Below, piece after piece: positions 5,128-12,503 of a DNA stretch of 14,696 nucleotides. The DNA comes from SZUA-217 sp034658975 (GTDB taxonomy: Bacteria > Actinomycetota > Acidimicrobiia > Spongiisociales > ZC4RG35): NCBI GenBank assembly GCA_034658975.1, contig JAYEGJ010000029.1, positions 1 through 14,696 of the forward strand, read 5' to 3'. The notes below the pieces were generated by a model that was not told where the DNA came from, searched no databases, and worked only from the letters and a program-made list of their open reading frames with translations. The first letter of the stretch is position 1. Every line of letters starts with the position of its first letter. The position numbers and the translations under genes are program-made.

Positions 5128-5856
5128 ATGAGAGTTCTGAAAACGTGTGCAGTCACGGTGGTGGTAAGCCTGGTAGTTGTCGCGTGCGGGGGAGTCGAAC
5201 CCGCTGCCACCACGACCACCCAACCTCCGATTTCCACGACATCAACCGAGATCGTGCCAACCAGCACGACATCCACCACCCTGCCCGGCGAGGTCATCGA
5301 CTTCGGTCCCATGGAAGGCGACGTACTGATGGTGATCGGAGTCCGACACGACGATGTCCTCAACTTGAGGTCCGGTCCGGGCATCGATCAGGACATCGTT
5401 GGTGAGATGGCTGCCGACTTCAAGGAGATGATCGCTCTCGGGGAGACGCGTCAGATTCCTGATGCGTTCTGGATCGCGGTTGAGATAGGGGGCATGCCCG
5501 GCTGGGTGAACATGCGCTACATCGGATATGAGGGAGCGACCGACGATCTCACGTCGCAGGTCGTAGCGGACCTCGGTGGGATCCCGATGGCGGACACCAT
5601 GGTCGAGCTAGGGCTCCTGGTTGTCGAGACGATGGCTTCGGAGGATCCCGCGTCGGACATCGTCGTGGTGGTCGATGAAACGGTTGGCGATCTTGGCGAA
5701 GTCACCTACGACGTCGTCGGGCTAGGTGACGACGCGGTGCGTGGTCTCCGCGTCCACGTGTTTGGTCAGCCATCGGCGGACGGGTTCAGTCTCAAGTCCG
5801 TTGAGGTCACCACGATCTGCGGGAGGGGCATATCCCCCGACGGGCTCTGCCCCTAG
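5128..5856 (+). CDS. Lipoprotein with Thr-rich linker and SH3b-like domain
   Basis: This 242-residue exported protein has an N-terminal signal with lipobox VVAC, and the lipidated cysteine would be C20. The mature part starts with a low-complexity Thr/Pro/Ser linker (about residues 26-53). An SH3b-like domain follows, with the hallmark LNLRSGPG and a PGWVNMRYIG end (about 62-138). The last ~100 residues (from DLTSQVV) contain several Val/Asp-rich strands and two cysteines near the C-terminus; I do not recognise this domain. SH3b domains often bind cell-wall components, so a surface or wall-associated role is inferred. ATG 5128 is chosen over TTG 5122 because AAAGG (5116-5120) lies 7 nt upstream. 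The gene ends 3 bp from the convergent receiver-domain gene. Confidence 0.8.
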   Translation: MRVLKTCAVTVVVSLVVVACGGVEPAATTTTQPPISTTSTEIVPTSTTSTTLPGEVIDFGPMEGDVLMVIGVRHDDVLNLRSGPGIDQDIVGEMAADFKEMIALGETRQIPDAFWIAVEIGGMPGWVNMRYIGYEGATDDLTSQVVADLGGIPMADTMVELGLLVVETMASEDPASDIVVVVDETVGDLGEVTYDVVGLGDDAVRGLRVHVFGQPSADGFSLKSVEVTTICGRGISPDGLCP

Positions 5857-5859
5857 GAC

Positions 5860-6231
5860 CTACTCCTCTTCGTCGGTGGAGGCGCCTTCGAGGGCTTTGC
5901 GCAGTTCTGAAGCGGTGATCGGCTTGTTTACGAAGGCGTCTGCACCGGCCCTTTTGGCAAGAAACTCGTCGACAGATCGGTCGAGCAACAGAACCATTCT
6001 CGGGCGCTCGGTGGGATCCATCTCGCCGCGGATCCCACGGATCACCGCCATGCCCCCCATGCTCCCCACCTGCATGTCGACGATCAGCGCATCGGGTCTT
6101 GTCTCCTGTGCCACACCGGTTGCCTGAACCGGGTCGGACAGTTCGTCGATGTCCCAGTCACCGACCGAGAGGGCTGCTTTGACTTCGTTGGCGACCCAAG
6201 ACGCGTCGGCAACAAGTAGGACCTTGGCCAT
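5860..6231 (-). CDS. Stand-alone response-regulator receiver domain protein
   Basis: This protein is 123 residues from ATG 6231, where MAKVLLVAD begins a normal receiver fold; a longer frame to 6294 adds only non-homologous residues. The phosphoacceptor aspartate is D52 (ALIVDMQ), and the conserved lysine is K103 in FVNKPI. The acidic pocket after strand 1 has only one aspartate (VADAS, D9) where most receivers have two acidic residues. The usual Thr/Ser after strand 4 is replaced (MVLLLD). The fold ends at about residue 115 with an acidic tail (STDEEE) and no output domain. It may act through protein contacts or as a phosphate shuttle, or signal weakly or without phosphorylation. No kinase gene is nearby. 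It is divergent from the NfeD-like gene (102-bp gap). Confidence 0.85.
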   Translation of the reverse strand: MAKVLLVADASWVANEVKAALSVGDWDIDELSDPVQATGVAQETRPDALIVDMQVGSMGGMAVIRGIRGEMDPTERPRMVLLLDRSVDEFLAKRAGADAFVNKPITASELRKALEGASTDEEE

Positions 6232-6333
6232 GTGCGTGACGATAGCTTCGCGCCGGGCACTGTTTTCCACGGCCCCCACGGTCGGAAGGCGCAATGGTGA
6301 GCAAGTAGCGACCCGGTCCTAACCTGCCTCGCT

Positions 6334-7563
6334 GTGCGTCGCTTCGCCGTTCTTCTCGCTCTGGTTGCCATCCCCCTGACCGCGTTTGCCCACGAGTCGG
6401 GAGGGGGGATCGATGTCATCGACGTGAGTGGTCCACTCGATGCCTCCGCTCTCGAGTTCATCACCACCTCGATCGAGCAGGCCGCCGAGGTAGGCCAAGA
6501 GTTGGCCGTTGTCCAGATCAACTCGAGGGCGGTCCTCGACGGTCCGGCCTATGACGACCTCGTGGACGTCCTCCAGAGCCCGCCGCTGCCGATTGCGATT
6601 TGGGTGGGCCCCGCTCCCGCCGTGGCCTTCGGCGGAGTCGGCCCTCTCGTCTACTCCGTGGGCCAATCCGCAATATCTCCCGGATCGGAGATAGGGAACT
6701 TCAACCCTGTGGTTCTCGGGGAGATCCGTGACGAGATCATCAGTCCCCCCGAGCCGCTTCGAGCCGAAGAGAGCGGTCTGGAGCTTCAGGCCACCATCCG
6801 GCAGTACCTCCAGACTCTCGACGGCCGGGTGTTCGCCACGGCCGACGGCGAGGTCGAAGTGTCCACCATCGAGGATTTCGAGGGAGGAGTGACTGTCAAG
6901 CAGGTCACCTTCAGAAAACCAGGGCTCGGCACACGCTTCTTCCGATTGGCCGTGAGCCCCGAGGCCGCCTTCTTCTTCCTTGTCATCGGGTTGTCGATCG
7001 TCACCTTCGAGTTCTTCGCCTTGGGCCCCGGCGTCGCCGCCGGTGTGGCTGCCATCTCCCTGCTGCTCGCAGGATGGGGTCTGGTGACACTCCCGACGAG
7101 AGGCTGGGCGCTCGGCCTGGTCCTCGCCGGATGGATCTTGCTCACAGCCGCCTATCAGAAGGGCGGAGTCCTCTTCATGACTGTTCTGGGCACCGTCCTG
7201 CTCCAGGTGGGCGGGATGTTCCTCGTGGACGGAGCGGGCCTGATCGACCCGCGGTGGTTCCTGGTGGTCCCGTCGGTCCTAGCCGTCCTATTTTTCTTCC
7301 TCATCGCCATGCCGACGGTCCAACGAGCACGATTGTCGACCCAAACGATCGGACGTGAATCGCTCGTGGGACTCGAGGGAGTGGCAACTTCGGAGTTCGA
7401 TCCCGATGGAACAGTCGAGGTCAACTCAGCTTCTTGGATGGCCTCGGCGCACCGGGAAGCGGGCATTCAACCGGGGGATGCCATCGTTGTTACGGGCGTC
7501 GACGGGCTCTACCTCGAGGTGGACCCGTTGGAGGCGAATCGCGAAACATATGAAGTGGATTGA
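6334..7563 (+). CDS. NfeD/ClpP-class membrane protein, probable inactive protease
   Basis: This 409-residue protein starts at GTG 6334 with a signal peptide (FAVLLALVAIPLTAFA). A ClpP/crotonase-like domain follows at about residues 25-205, with IDVIDVSGPLD and ISPGSEIGNF. Then come four or five membrane helices (about 209-330) and a C-terminal NfeD-type OB-fold (LVGLEGVATSEFDPDG to PGDAIVVTGVDGLYLEV). The family contains membrane serine proteases with a Ser/Lys dyad, linked to stomatin-like proteins. Here the stretch that should carry the nucleophile (RAASAG-like in active members) reads PAVAFGG, and no equivalent lysine is evident, so catalysis is doubtful. There is no strong ribosome binding site. 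TAACCT (6320-6325) lies 8 nt before the GTG, which could mean a leaderless transcript. No stomatin gene is adjacent. Confidence 0.85.
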   Translation: MRRFAVLLALVAIPLTAFAHESGGGIDVIDVSGPLDASALEFITTSIEQAAEVGQELAVVQINSRAVLDGPAYDDLVDVLQSPPLPIAIWVGPAPAVAFGGVGPLVYSVGQSAISPGSEIGNFNPVVLGEIRDEIISPPEPLRAEESGLELQATIRQYLQTLDGRVFATADGEVEVSTIEDFEGGVTVKQVTFRKPGLGTRFFRLAVSPEAAFFFLVIGLSIVTFEFFALGPGVAAGVAAISLLLAGWGLVTLPTRGWALGLVLAGWILLTAAYQKGGVLFMTVLGTVLLQVGGMFLVDGAGLIDPRWFLVVPSVLAVLFFFLIAMPTVQRARLSTQTIGRESLVGLEGVATSEFDPDGTVEVNSASWMASAHREAGIQPGDAIVVTGVDGLYLEVDPLEANRETYEVD

Positions 7564-7626
7564 CAAATTCTTCCTTGTGGGATGGCAACTTCCTCATTAG
7601 CTTCGTGTCCGTTGTCGCTACAAGCG

Positions 7627-7631
7627 GGAGG
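7627..7631 (+). promoter_or_regulatory. Ribosome binding site that fixes the whiB start
   Basis: GGAGG, within GGGAGGAG at 7626-7633, lies 6 nt before TTG 7638. It argues for the short 82-residue WhiB over the longer frame beginning at 7560. Confidence 0.7.
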
Positions 7632-7637
7632 AGCAGG

Positions 7638-7886
7638 TTGTCCCACACGGACGAATGGCAGCTAAACGCGCTGTGTCGTGGGAATCATGCCTATCTTTTT
7701 TTCCCGCCCTCTACCTTCGAAAGGAAAGAAGAGAGAGAGCGGCGAGAGATGAAGGCAAAAGCCATCTGTGGTGTTTGCCCCGTGCAAGAGCCCTGCTCTT
7801 CACATGCCGTGGCTATACGTGAGCCGTTCGGCATTTGGGGTGGACTGACAGAAGTCGATCGGCGGAACGCGGCGATCGCAGGCTGA
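7638..7886 (+). CDS. WhiB-family iron-sulfur transcription regulator
   Basis: This protein has 82 residues. Four cysteines in WhiB spacing (C13, C44, C47, C53; the last three as CxxCxxxxxC) would hold a [4Fe-4S] cluster. They are followed by the GIWGG turn (FGIWGGLTE), and LFFPP after the first cysteine is typical. WhiB proteins bind the primary sigma factor and sense redox or NO. TTG 7638 is chosen because GGAGG (7627-7631) sits 6 nt upstream; a longer frame to 7560 adds a non-homologous N-terminus that would overlap the end of the NfeD-like gene. The C-terminal tail after the turn is short (TEVDRRNAAIAG). The linker between the first cysteine and the CxxC is rich in Glu/Arg. The family is restricted to actinobacteria and their phages, which supports the host assignment. 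Confidence 0.93.
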   Translation: MSHTDEWQLNALCRGNHAYLFFPPSTFERKEERERREMKAKAICGVCPVQEPCSSHAVAIREPFGIWGGLTEVDRRNAAIAG

Positions 7887-7908
7887 CCTACAACACAGAC
7901 AACACGAT

Positions 7909-7954
7909 GGGCTCACCGAAGTGTGCGGGCGTCCCCCCGCCGGACGGTGAGCCC
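7909..7954. terminator. Large hairpin between whiB and selB, bidirectional terminator candidate
   Basis: GGGCTCACCG (7909-7918) and CGGTGAGCCC (7945-7954) are perfect 10-bp inverted arms. An inner stem, GCGGG (7925-7929) with CCCGC (7936-7940), lies between them. The selB stop codon (7913-7915) is inside the left arm and the whiB stop is 22 bp away. No clean U-run follows on either side, so termination is probable but not proven. Confidence 0.55.
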
Positions 7955-9670
7955 TTCTACGTCTGTCCACTCCAGAATCGGGACGGCGTACTTACGGGAC
8001 AACCCGGCCGCATCCCTGAAATCAGCAACGGTGAACTCGTCGGGCATCCCTCCCAGGATCTCCTTCAACGAAGACACCTGGCTCGGAAGCATCACCAAGC
8101 CTGGGCCAAGCCTCACCAGTTCTCCTTGCCTGATCAGCAAGTGGATTACTTCGGAATCCAGGCCGAGGTCTCCTTCTGAGGGGACATCCAATCCAGCCTC
8201 GAGAAGATCCCGGGCTGAGCTCCACCGGGCCAACTGATCCTCGGGAAGCGAAACCTCCCGACCAGCGACGGCGACGTCCGGCCCGATCTGAACCAACGTT
8301 GCCGTCTCGGTGACCACCTGGTCGACCACTTCCTGGTCGGCGCCAAGCCTCTCGGCAAGAGTTGCCACCGGCAGCCCGACCCGGAGCGGGTGCACCTCGT
8401 GCTCGGTTGAAACCAGTCGGGCCGCCTCCGTCTGGTACTCCTCGAATGCGGCGTCGCTGATGTAGGTGTCGCCGACCTTTCTCGAGTCGCCGGGAACACC
8501 GCCCAGGGAGTGGGCCGACAGAAGCAGAGCGCTTCCTTGCCCGCGAATGGCCAGGAGTGCGGACGCAATGGTGTCGGGATCGCCCGTTGGGTCGAGATCG
8601 CCTGCAGATTCGAGCGCCGGCCGGGTTGCCCCTGGCTCGGGGTCGAGGACCACGCCTCCGGCCGTCACCAGCCGTCTTCCGGTGTCACGAAGGATGAAGC
8701 GGTCGCCCACCGCCATTGCGATAGGTCTCGAGGTTCGAATGACGGCCGCCGTGCCTTCCAAAGCGACGATCTCGGCGGGCTGAGCCAAGCTGCCCATGTG
8801 GAGGTGGAACGCTCCGCGTCGGCTGAAGTCTTCGACATACCGAGCCGTCTCCAGCCGGGCGAGGAAGCGTGTGCTGGTATCCCACTCCTCGGGACGGCCA
8901 ACCATGTCGCCCCTCTCGACGTCGTCCTTGGAGACTCCGCCGAGGTTGATGGCCACGCGGCGGCCGGGCTCGAGTGTTTGGTGGGCGCTTTCGTGGCTTT
9001 GCAGGCCCCTGGTTCTTGCCACCGAACCCTGCGGGTAGATCACGACCGCGTCGTCGACCGACAGGCTTCCATCGAGAAGCGTCCCCGTGACGACAGTTCC
9101 GGCACCGGTCGCAGAGAAGACACGGTCTACCCACAATCGTGGTCGGTCCGTGTCGCGAGCCGGCACACTCTCGATGAGACGGTCGAGCTCAGCGGCGACT
9201 GCATCTACTCCTTCGCCATCGAGGCTCGACATGGGGATGATGCGGGCGGAGGCCAGGCCCGTGTCCGCGAGTTTTTCTCGAATCTCGTCTGAAGCCAGTC
9301 CGATCAGATCGTCGTCAACGAGGTCGGATTTTGTCAAAGCGATAACGCCGTCTTCGACGCCGAGGAGATCGAGGACTGCCAAGTGCTCCTCGGATTGGGG
9401 CATCCAGCTCTCGTCGGCGGCTACGACGAAGAGAGCGATGTCCACTGCCTCGATCCCGGCGAGCATGTTCTTCAGATACTTCTCATGGCCGGGCACGTCG
9501 ACGAAGGAGACTTCGGTCCCGCTGGGCAGCCGTGTCCAGGCAAACCCGAGGTCGATCGTCAGACCCCTTCGCTTCTCTTCAGCCCAGCGATCCGGGTCTC
9601 GGCCGGTGAGTCTCTGGATGAGGGAAGACTTGCCGTGATCGACGTGACCGGCGGTTCCGATCAGCGGCAT
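7913..9670 (-). CDS. selB: Selenocysteine-specific translation elongation factor SelB
   Basis: This 585-residue GTPase delivers selenocysteinyl-tRNA to UGA codons marked by a SECIS element. The P-loop is GHVDHGKS (8-15), the switch region is RRGLTIDLGF, G3 is DVPGHEK (58-64) and G4 is TKSD (113-116). Domains 2-3 (about 170-340) include VVTGTLLDGSLSVDDAV and DRFILRDTGRR. The C-terminal ~200 residues are predicted winged-helix repeats, the part that binds SECIS RNA (for example AAGLSRKYAVPILEWTD near the end, typical of SelB). Length is close to that of E. coli SelB (614). The ATG lies inside the end of selA, a 10-nt overlap (9661-9670), so translation is probably coupled. The stop is within a large hairpin. 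No selenoprotein or tRNA-Sec gene was found nearby. Confidence 0.97.
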   Translation of the reverse strand: MPLIGTAGHVDHGKSSLIQRLTGRDPDRWAEEKRRGLTIDLGFAWTRLPSGTEVSFVDVPGHEKYLKNMLAGIEAVDIALFVVAADESWMPQSEEHLAVLDLLGVEDGVIALTKSDLVDDDLIGLASDEIREKLADTGLASARIIPMSSLDGEGVDAVAAELDRLIESVPARDTDRPRLWVDRVFSATGAGTVVTGTLLDGSLSVDDAVVIYPQGSVARTRGLQSHESAHQTLEPGRRVAINLGGVSKDDVERGDMVGRPEEWDTSTRFLARLETARYVEDFSRRGAFHLHMGSLAQPAEIVALEGTAAVIRTSRPIAMAVGDRFILRDTGRRLVTAGGVVLDPEPGATRPALESAGDLDPTGDPDTIASALLAIRGQGSALLLSAHSLGGVPGDSRKVGDTYISDAAFEEYQTEAARLVSTEHEVHPLRVGLPVATLAERLGADQEVVDQVVTETATLVQIGPDVAVAGREVSLPEDQLARWSSARDLLEAGLDVPSEGDLGLDSEVIHLLIRQGELVRLGPGLVMLPSQVSSLKEILGGMPDEFTVADFRDAAGLSRKYAVPILEWTDVEGLTVRRGDARTLR

Positions 9671-10995
9671 TCGTCGATGGCTTTGGCGATCAGAGCGTCA
9701 TCTTCGGGAGACACCGTGCGCAGGTCGATGACGAGCCCGCCGCCTTCGCGCCGCGCAAGGACGGGGATGTCACCGGCGAGCAAGAGGTCGAACAGGTGGT
9801 CCTCACCGGCCAGTCGAAGGATCGGAGAAGGCACCGAAGTGCCCGGAACGCTCCCGGCGCCAATCGTCGAGAACCCATCCTCGACCTCGCCTTTCACATT
9901 GTCTGCGAGAGAGCGCGCCCGTTCCTCGAGAACTTCGATCGGCTCGAGGGCTTGTCGCCAGAAAGGAATGGCGCGGATGTCGGCCGTGTATGCCTCCAAT
10001 GTCGCGGCCAGCGCTGCGTAGGTGACTCCGTCGACACGCAGAGCCCGGGCCATGGGATGCGAGCGCAGGCGATCGATGGTCTCAGAAGAGCCCGCGATGA
10101 TTCCCGCCTGCGGCCCGCCCAGAAGCTTGTCGCCGCTGAACGTGACGACATCCGCGCCCGCCTCGAGCGCTTGCCGGGCTGCGGGCTCTCCTTTGAGCCA
10201 GCCGGGCGTCGGGCCGTCGATCCAGGGTGTCGTCTCGTCGAGGTGGCCGGACCCGATGTCGTAGATGAGCGGTAACTCGTTGTCACGGGCGATCGCTGCC
10301 AGTTCCTCAACCGAAGGTGTTGTCACGAACCCGTCGACCCGGTAGTTGGAAGGGTGGACAATGAGTATGGCCCCACATCGGTGCACCTGGATGGCTGTTT
10401 CGTAGTCACCGGCCCGGGTTCGATTGGTGGTGCCTACCTCGACGAGATGTGCCCCACTGGCCTCCATCACGTCTGGGAGTCGATAGGAACCCCCGATCTC
10501 GATGAGTTCTCCCCTGGCGACCGGAACCGACTTGCCCCCTGCGGTGGCCGCCAGGCTGAGCATGACGGCGGCGGCGTTGTTGTTGACGATCAGGCAGTCC
10601 TCGGCGCCGGTGAGGGTCTCGATCAATCTGGTGACATAGGAACCGCGACGGGAGCGCTTGCCGGTTTCGGCATCGAGTTCGAGGTTCGAGTAGCCGCCTC
10701 CGGCCGCGGCAGCCGCCTCAACCGCTCGATCCGACCAAAGGGCACGACCGAGATTCGTGTGAAGAAGGACACCTGTGGCGTTGATGATCCGGGTCCCGGC
10801 CGACCTTTCCAACGCTCGGAGGACCTTGTCTACCGCTGAGGCGACGTCCGGCTCCTTCCCCTCAGCGATCTCCTCGCGTGCCACCGCGATCGCAGCCCTG
10901 ACCGCCTCGACGACCAGCGGTCGAGGGAGGGGGCCGTCGTAGGAATCGGCCATCTCGTCGACCTTGGGCAGGCTTCGGTAGAGGTTGTCGTTCAC
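9661..10995 (-). CDS. selA: L-seryl-tRNA(Sec) selenium transferase SelA
   Basis: This 444-residue PLP enzyme converts seryl-tRNA(Sec) to selenocysteinyl-tRNA(Sec) using selenophosphate. Recognisable blocks are INATGVLLHTNLGRA (about 71-85), CLIVNNNAAAVMLSLAAT, SRGELIEIGG-like ARGELIEIGGSYRLPDVM, VGTTNRT and the PLP-lysine motif TFSGDKLLGGPQAG (K290). GTG 10995 is chosen because the N-terminus it gives (LYRSLPKVDEM) matches the LPxVDE segment typical of SelA. ATG 10953 (AAGG 8 nt upstream) is an alternative, and the frame extending to 11247 runs into the divergent Nudix gene. It is the first gene of a selA-selB operon; its promoter must lie in the short gap shared with the Nudix gene. Confidence 0.96.
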   Translation of the reverse strand: MNDNLYRSLPKVDEMADSYDGPLPRPLVVEAVRAAIAVAREEIAEGKEPDVASAVDKVLRALERSAGTRIINATGVLLHTNLGRALWSDRAVEAAAAAGGGYSNLELDAETGKRSRRGSYVTRLIETLTGAEDCLIVNNNAAAVMLSLAATAGGKSVPVARGELIEIGGSYRLPDVMEASGAHLVEVGTTNRTRAGDYETAIQVHRCGAILIVHPSNYRVDGFVTTPSVEELAAIARDNELPLIYDIGSGHLDETTPWIDGPTPGWLKGEPAARQALEAGADVVTFSGDKLLGGPQAGIIAGSSETIDRLRSHPMARALRVDGVTYAALAATLEAYTADIRAIPFWRQALEPIEVLEERARSLADNVKGEVEDGFSTIGAGSVPGTSVPSPILRLAGEDHLFDLLLAGDIPVLARREGGGLVIDLRTVSPEDDALIAKAIDECR

Positions 10996-11031
10996 AAGCC
11001 ACAGTGTGCCAGGTCGCCAGATGCCCATAGG

Positions 11032-11733
11032 ATGAGGTCGGTGGATCAGCCCATTCATCCAGATCCCGCTGCCACGGTCATCGTGCTCCGTCCGGTCGAA
11101 TCGACGTTCGAGGTGCTCATGGTTCATCGGCACGCCAGAGGCTTCTTCGGAAGCCTTGTCGTCTTTCCCGGAGGTGGTGTTGATGACGTTGACCAGGGCG
11201 AACTGGCCCGGAGCGTCGTCCCCGGCCACGGGGGCGATCACGATCATCGCGCCGCCGCCCTTCGCGAGTTGGCCGAGGAGGCAGGCCTCGTTGCCACACC
11301 CAACGGAGTCATCGCATCGCCAGACCTACGCGGCGAAGACCTCTATCGGGACCTCTCGTCAACGGGCACCGAACTCGATAGCGAGTCGCTGGTACTCGTG
11401 TCGCGGTGGGTCACGCCGGAGGGCGCCCCACGTCGCTTCGACACACGGTTCTATCTTCTGGCAACCACCGGGACGCCGGCCGTTTCTCTCGACACCGACG
11501 AACTGGTGGGCTTCTCCTGGACTACACCGGAGCACGCCTTGAGCCGATATCAATCAGGTGATTGGCCAATGGTCTTGCCCACGCTTGCGCACTTGAGATG
11601 GCTGGCCCTGCGCTCATCCATCGACGAGGCGATCCGTTCGGCACAGGGTGCGGACGGAAGGTCCGTTATCGAGCCGATTCGAGCCGACGACGGCTCACTG
11701 GTTCCGATTCTCGTGCCGTCGGAGGACTCATGA
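11032..11733 (+). CDS. Nudix hydrolase
   Basis: This 233-residue protein (230 if GTG 11041 is used) hydrolyses an unknown nucleoside-diphosphate-linked substrate. The Nudix box is split by an insertion: FPGGGVDDVD (45-54) is followed about 20 residues later by AALRELAEEAGL, giving the metal-binding RELAEE (R78, E79, E82, E83). This long-loop form is common in the NUDT19/CoA-diphosphatase-like branch of actinobacteria, so a CoA-type or nucleotide substrate is possible but not shown. ATG 11032 lacks good ribosome binding site spacing. GTG 11041 sits 7 nt after TAGGAT (11028-11033), which could be a -10 of a leaderless mRNA. The stop overlaps the next gene as ATGA. Confidence 0.88.
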   Translation: MRSVDQPIHPDPAATVIVLRPVESTFEVLMVHRHARGFFGSLVVFPGGGVDDVDQGELARSVVPGHGGDHDHRAAALRELAEEAGLVATPNGVIASPDLRGEDLYRDLSSTGTELDSESLVLVSRWVTPEGAPRRFDTRFYLLATTGTPAVSLDTDELVGFSWTTPEHALSRYQSGDWPMVLPTLAHLRWLALRSSIDEAIRSAQGADGRSVIEPIRADDGSLVPILVPSEDS

Positions 11734-12503
11734 GAATCGAGAGAGTCCTTGCCAACAACCCGGGACCGTTCACAGGCCCGGGGACCAACACCTGGGTCCT
11801 CGACGACGATCAGGGCAACGTCGTCATCATCGATCCAGGCCCGGTCGACTCGGTCCACCTCGCAGCCATCGCCTCGAAGGTCGGAGATCGGACCGTCGAG
11901 GCGGTGCTCGTAACTCACACCCACATCGATCACGCTCCGATGGCGAATCCGCTGGCCGATGAGTATCAGGTGCCGGCCTTCGGTCATGCACCGGGCCCGC
12001 AGTTCGACCCCGACGTTCGACTCGAGGACGGCTCGGCGCTGAATGTGGGAAGCCTCGCGATCGATGTGGTGCACACCCCGGGCCATGCCGACGATCATCT
12101 CTGCTTCCGGGCCGGGAATGCCCTCTTCTCGGGAGATCACATCATCGGTGGCTCATCGGTGATGATCGAAGACTTGGGCCCGTATCTCGACTCGCTTCGG
12201 AAGCTTCAGGGAACCGGTCTCACCCGCCTCCTCCCGGGCCATGGCACCGAAATGGAAGATCCCGACGCTGTCATCGATTGGTATCTCGCCCACCGGATGC
12301 AGCGGCATGAGGAGGTCTTCGATGCGATCGTGGCGGGCGCCGGAACCATCAGAGACATAGTCGGCGTCGTATACGCAGACGTTGATCGCTCACTCCATCC
12401 TCTGGCGGCCCGCTCGGTGGCAGCCCACGTCACGTTGCTGACCGATGAGAGGCGGATAGCCTTAGACGGAGATCAAATAGCCGTGCCTCCCCACACCCCA
12501 TGA
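11730..12503 (+). CDS. Metallo-beta-lactamase-fold hydrolase, LACTB2-like
   Basis: This 257-residue cytosolic metallohydrolase has all the usual ligands: HTHIDH (63-68), H119 in HTPGHADDH, D136 in SGDHI and H171 in LPGHG. The N-terminus NPGPFTGPGTNTWVL and a C-terminal winged-helix-like segment (about 190-250, with HxLAARSVAAHVTLL) are typical of the LACTB2 group. Human LACTB2 is an endoribonuclease; the bacterial substrate is unknown to me. ATG 11730 overlaps the Nudix stop, and the gene's own stop overlaps the start of the M23 gene (ATGA again). A three-gene coupled operon is therefore likely. A longer frame starting at 11562 exists but lies within the Nudix gene. Confidence 0.92.
   Translation: MRIERVLANNPGPFTGPGTNTWVLDDDQGNVVIIDPGPVDSVHLAAIASKVGDRTVEAVLVTHTHIDHAPMANPLADEYQVPAFGHAPGPQFDPDVRLEDGSALNVGSLAIDVVHTPGHADDHLCFRAGNALFSGDHIIGGSSVMIEDLGPYLDSLRKLQGTGLTRLLPGHGTEMEDPDAVIDWYLAHRMQRHEEVFDAIVAGAGTIRDIVGVVYADVDRSLHPLAARSVAAHVTLLTDERRIALDGDQIAVPPHTP

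Noticed and set aside
8510..9292. 260-residue plus-strand ORF inside selB
   Set aside because: Antisense shadow in GC-rich coding DNA; SelB motifs on the minus strand are unambiguous.
10416..10430. T-loop-like GGTTCGATT inside selA, considered as a tRNA-Sec or other tRNA
   Set aside because: No acceptor, D or anticodon stems can be drawn around it, and it codes for the conserved SelA segment GTTNRT on the minus strand.
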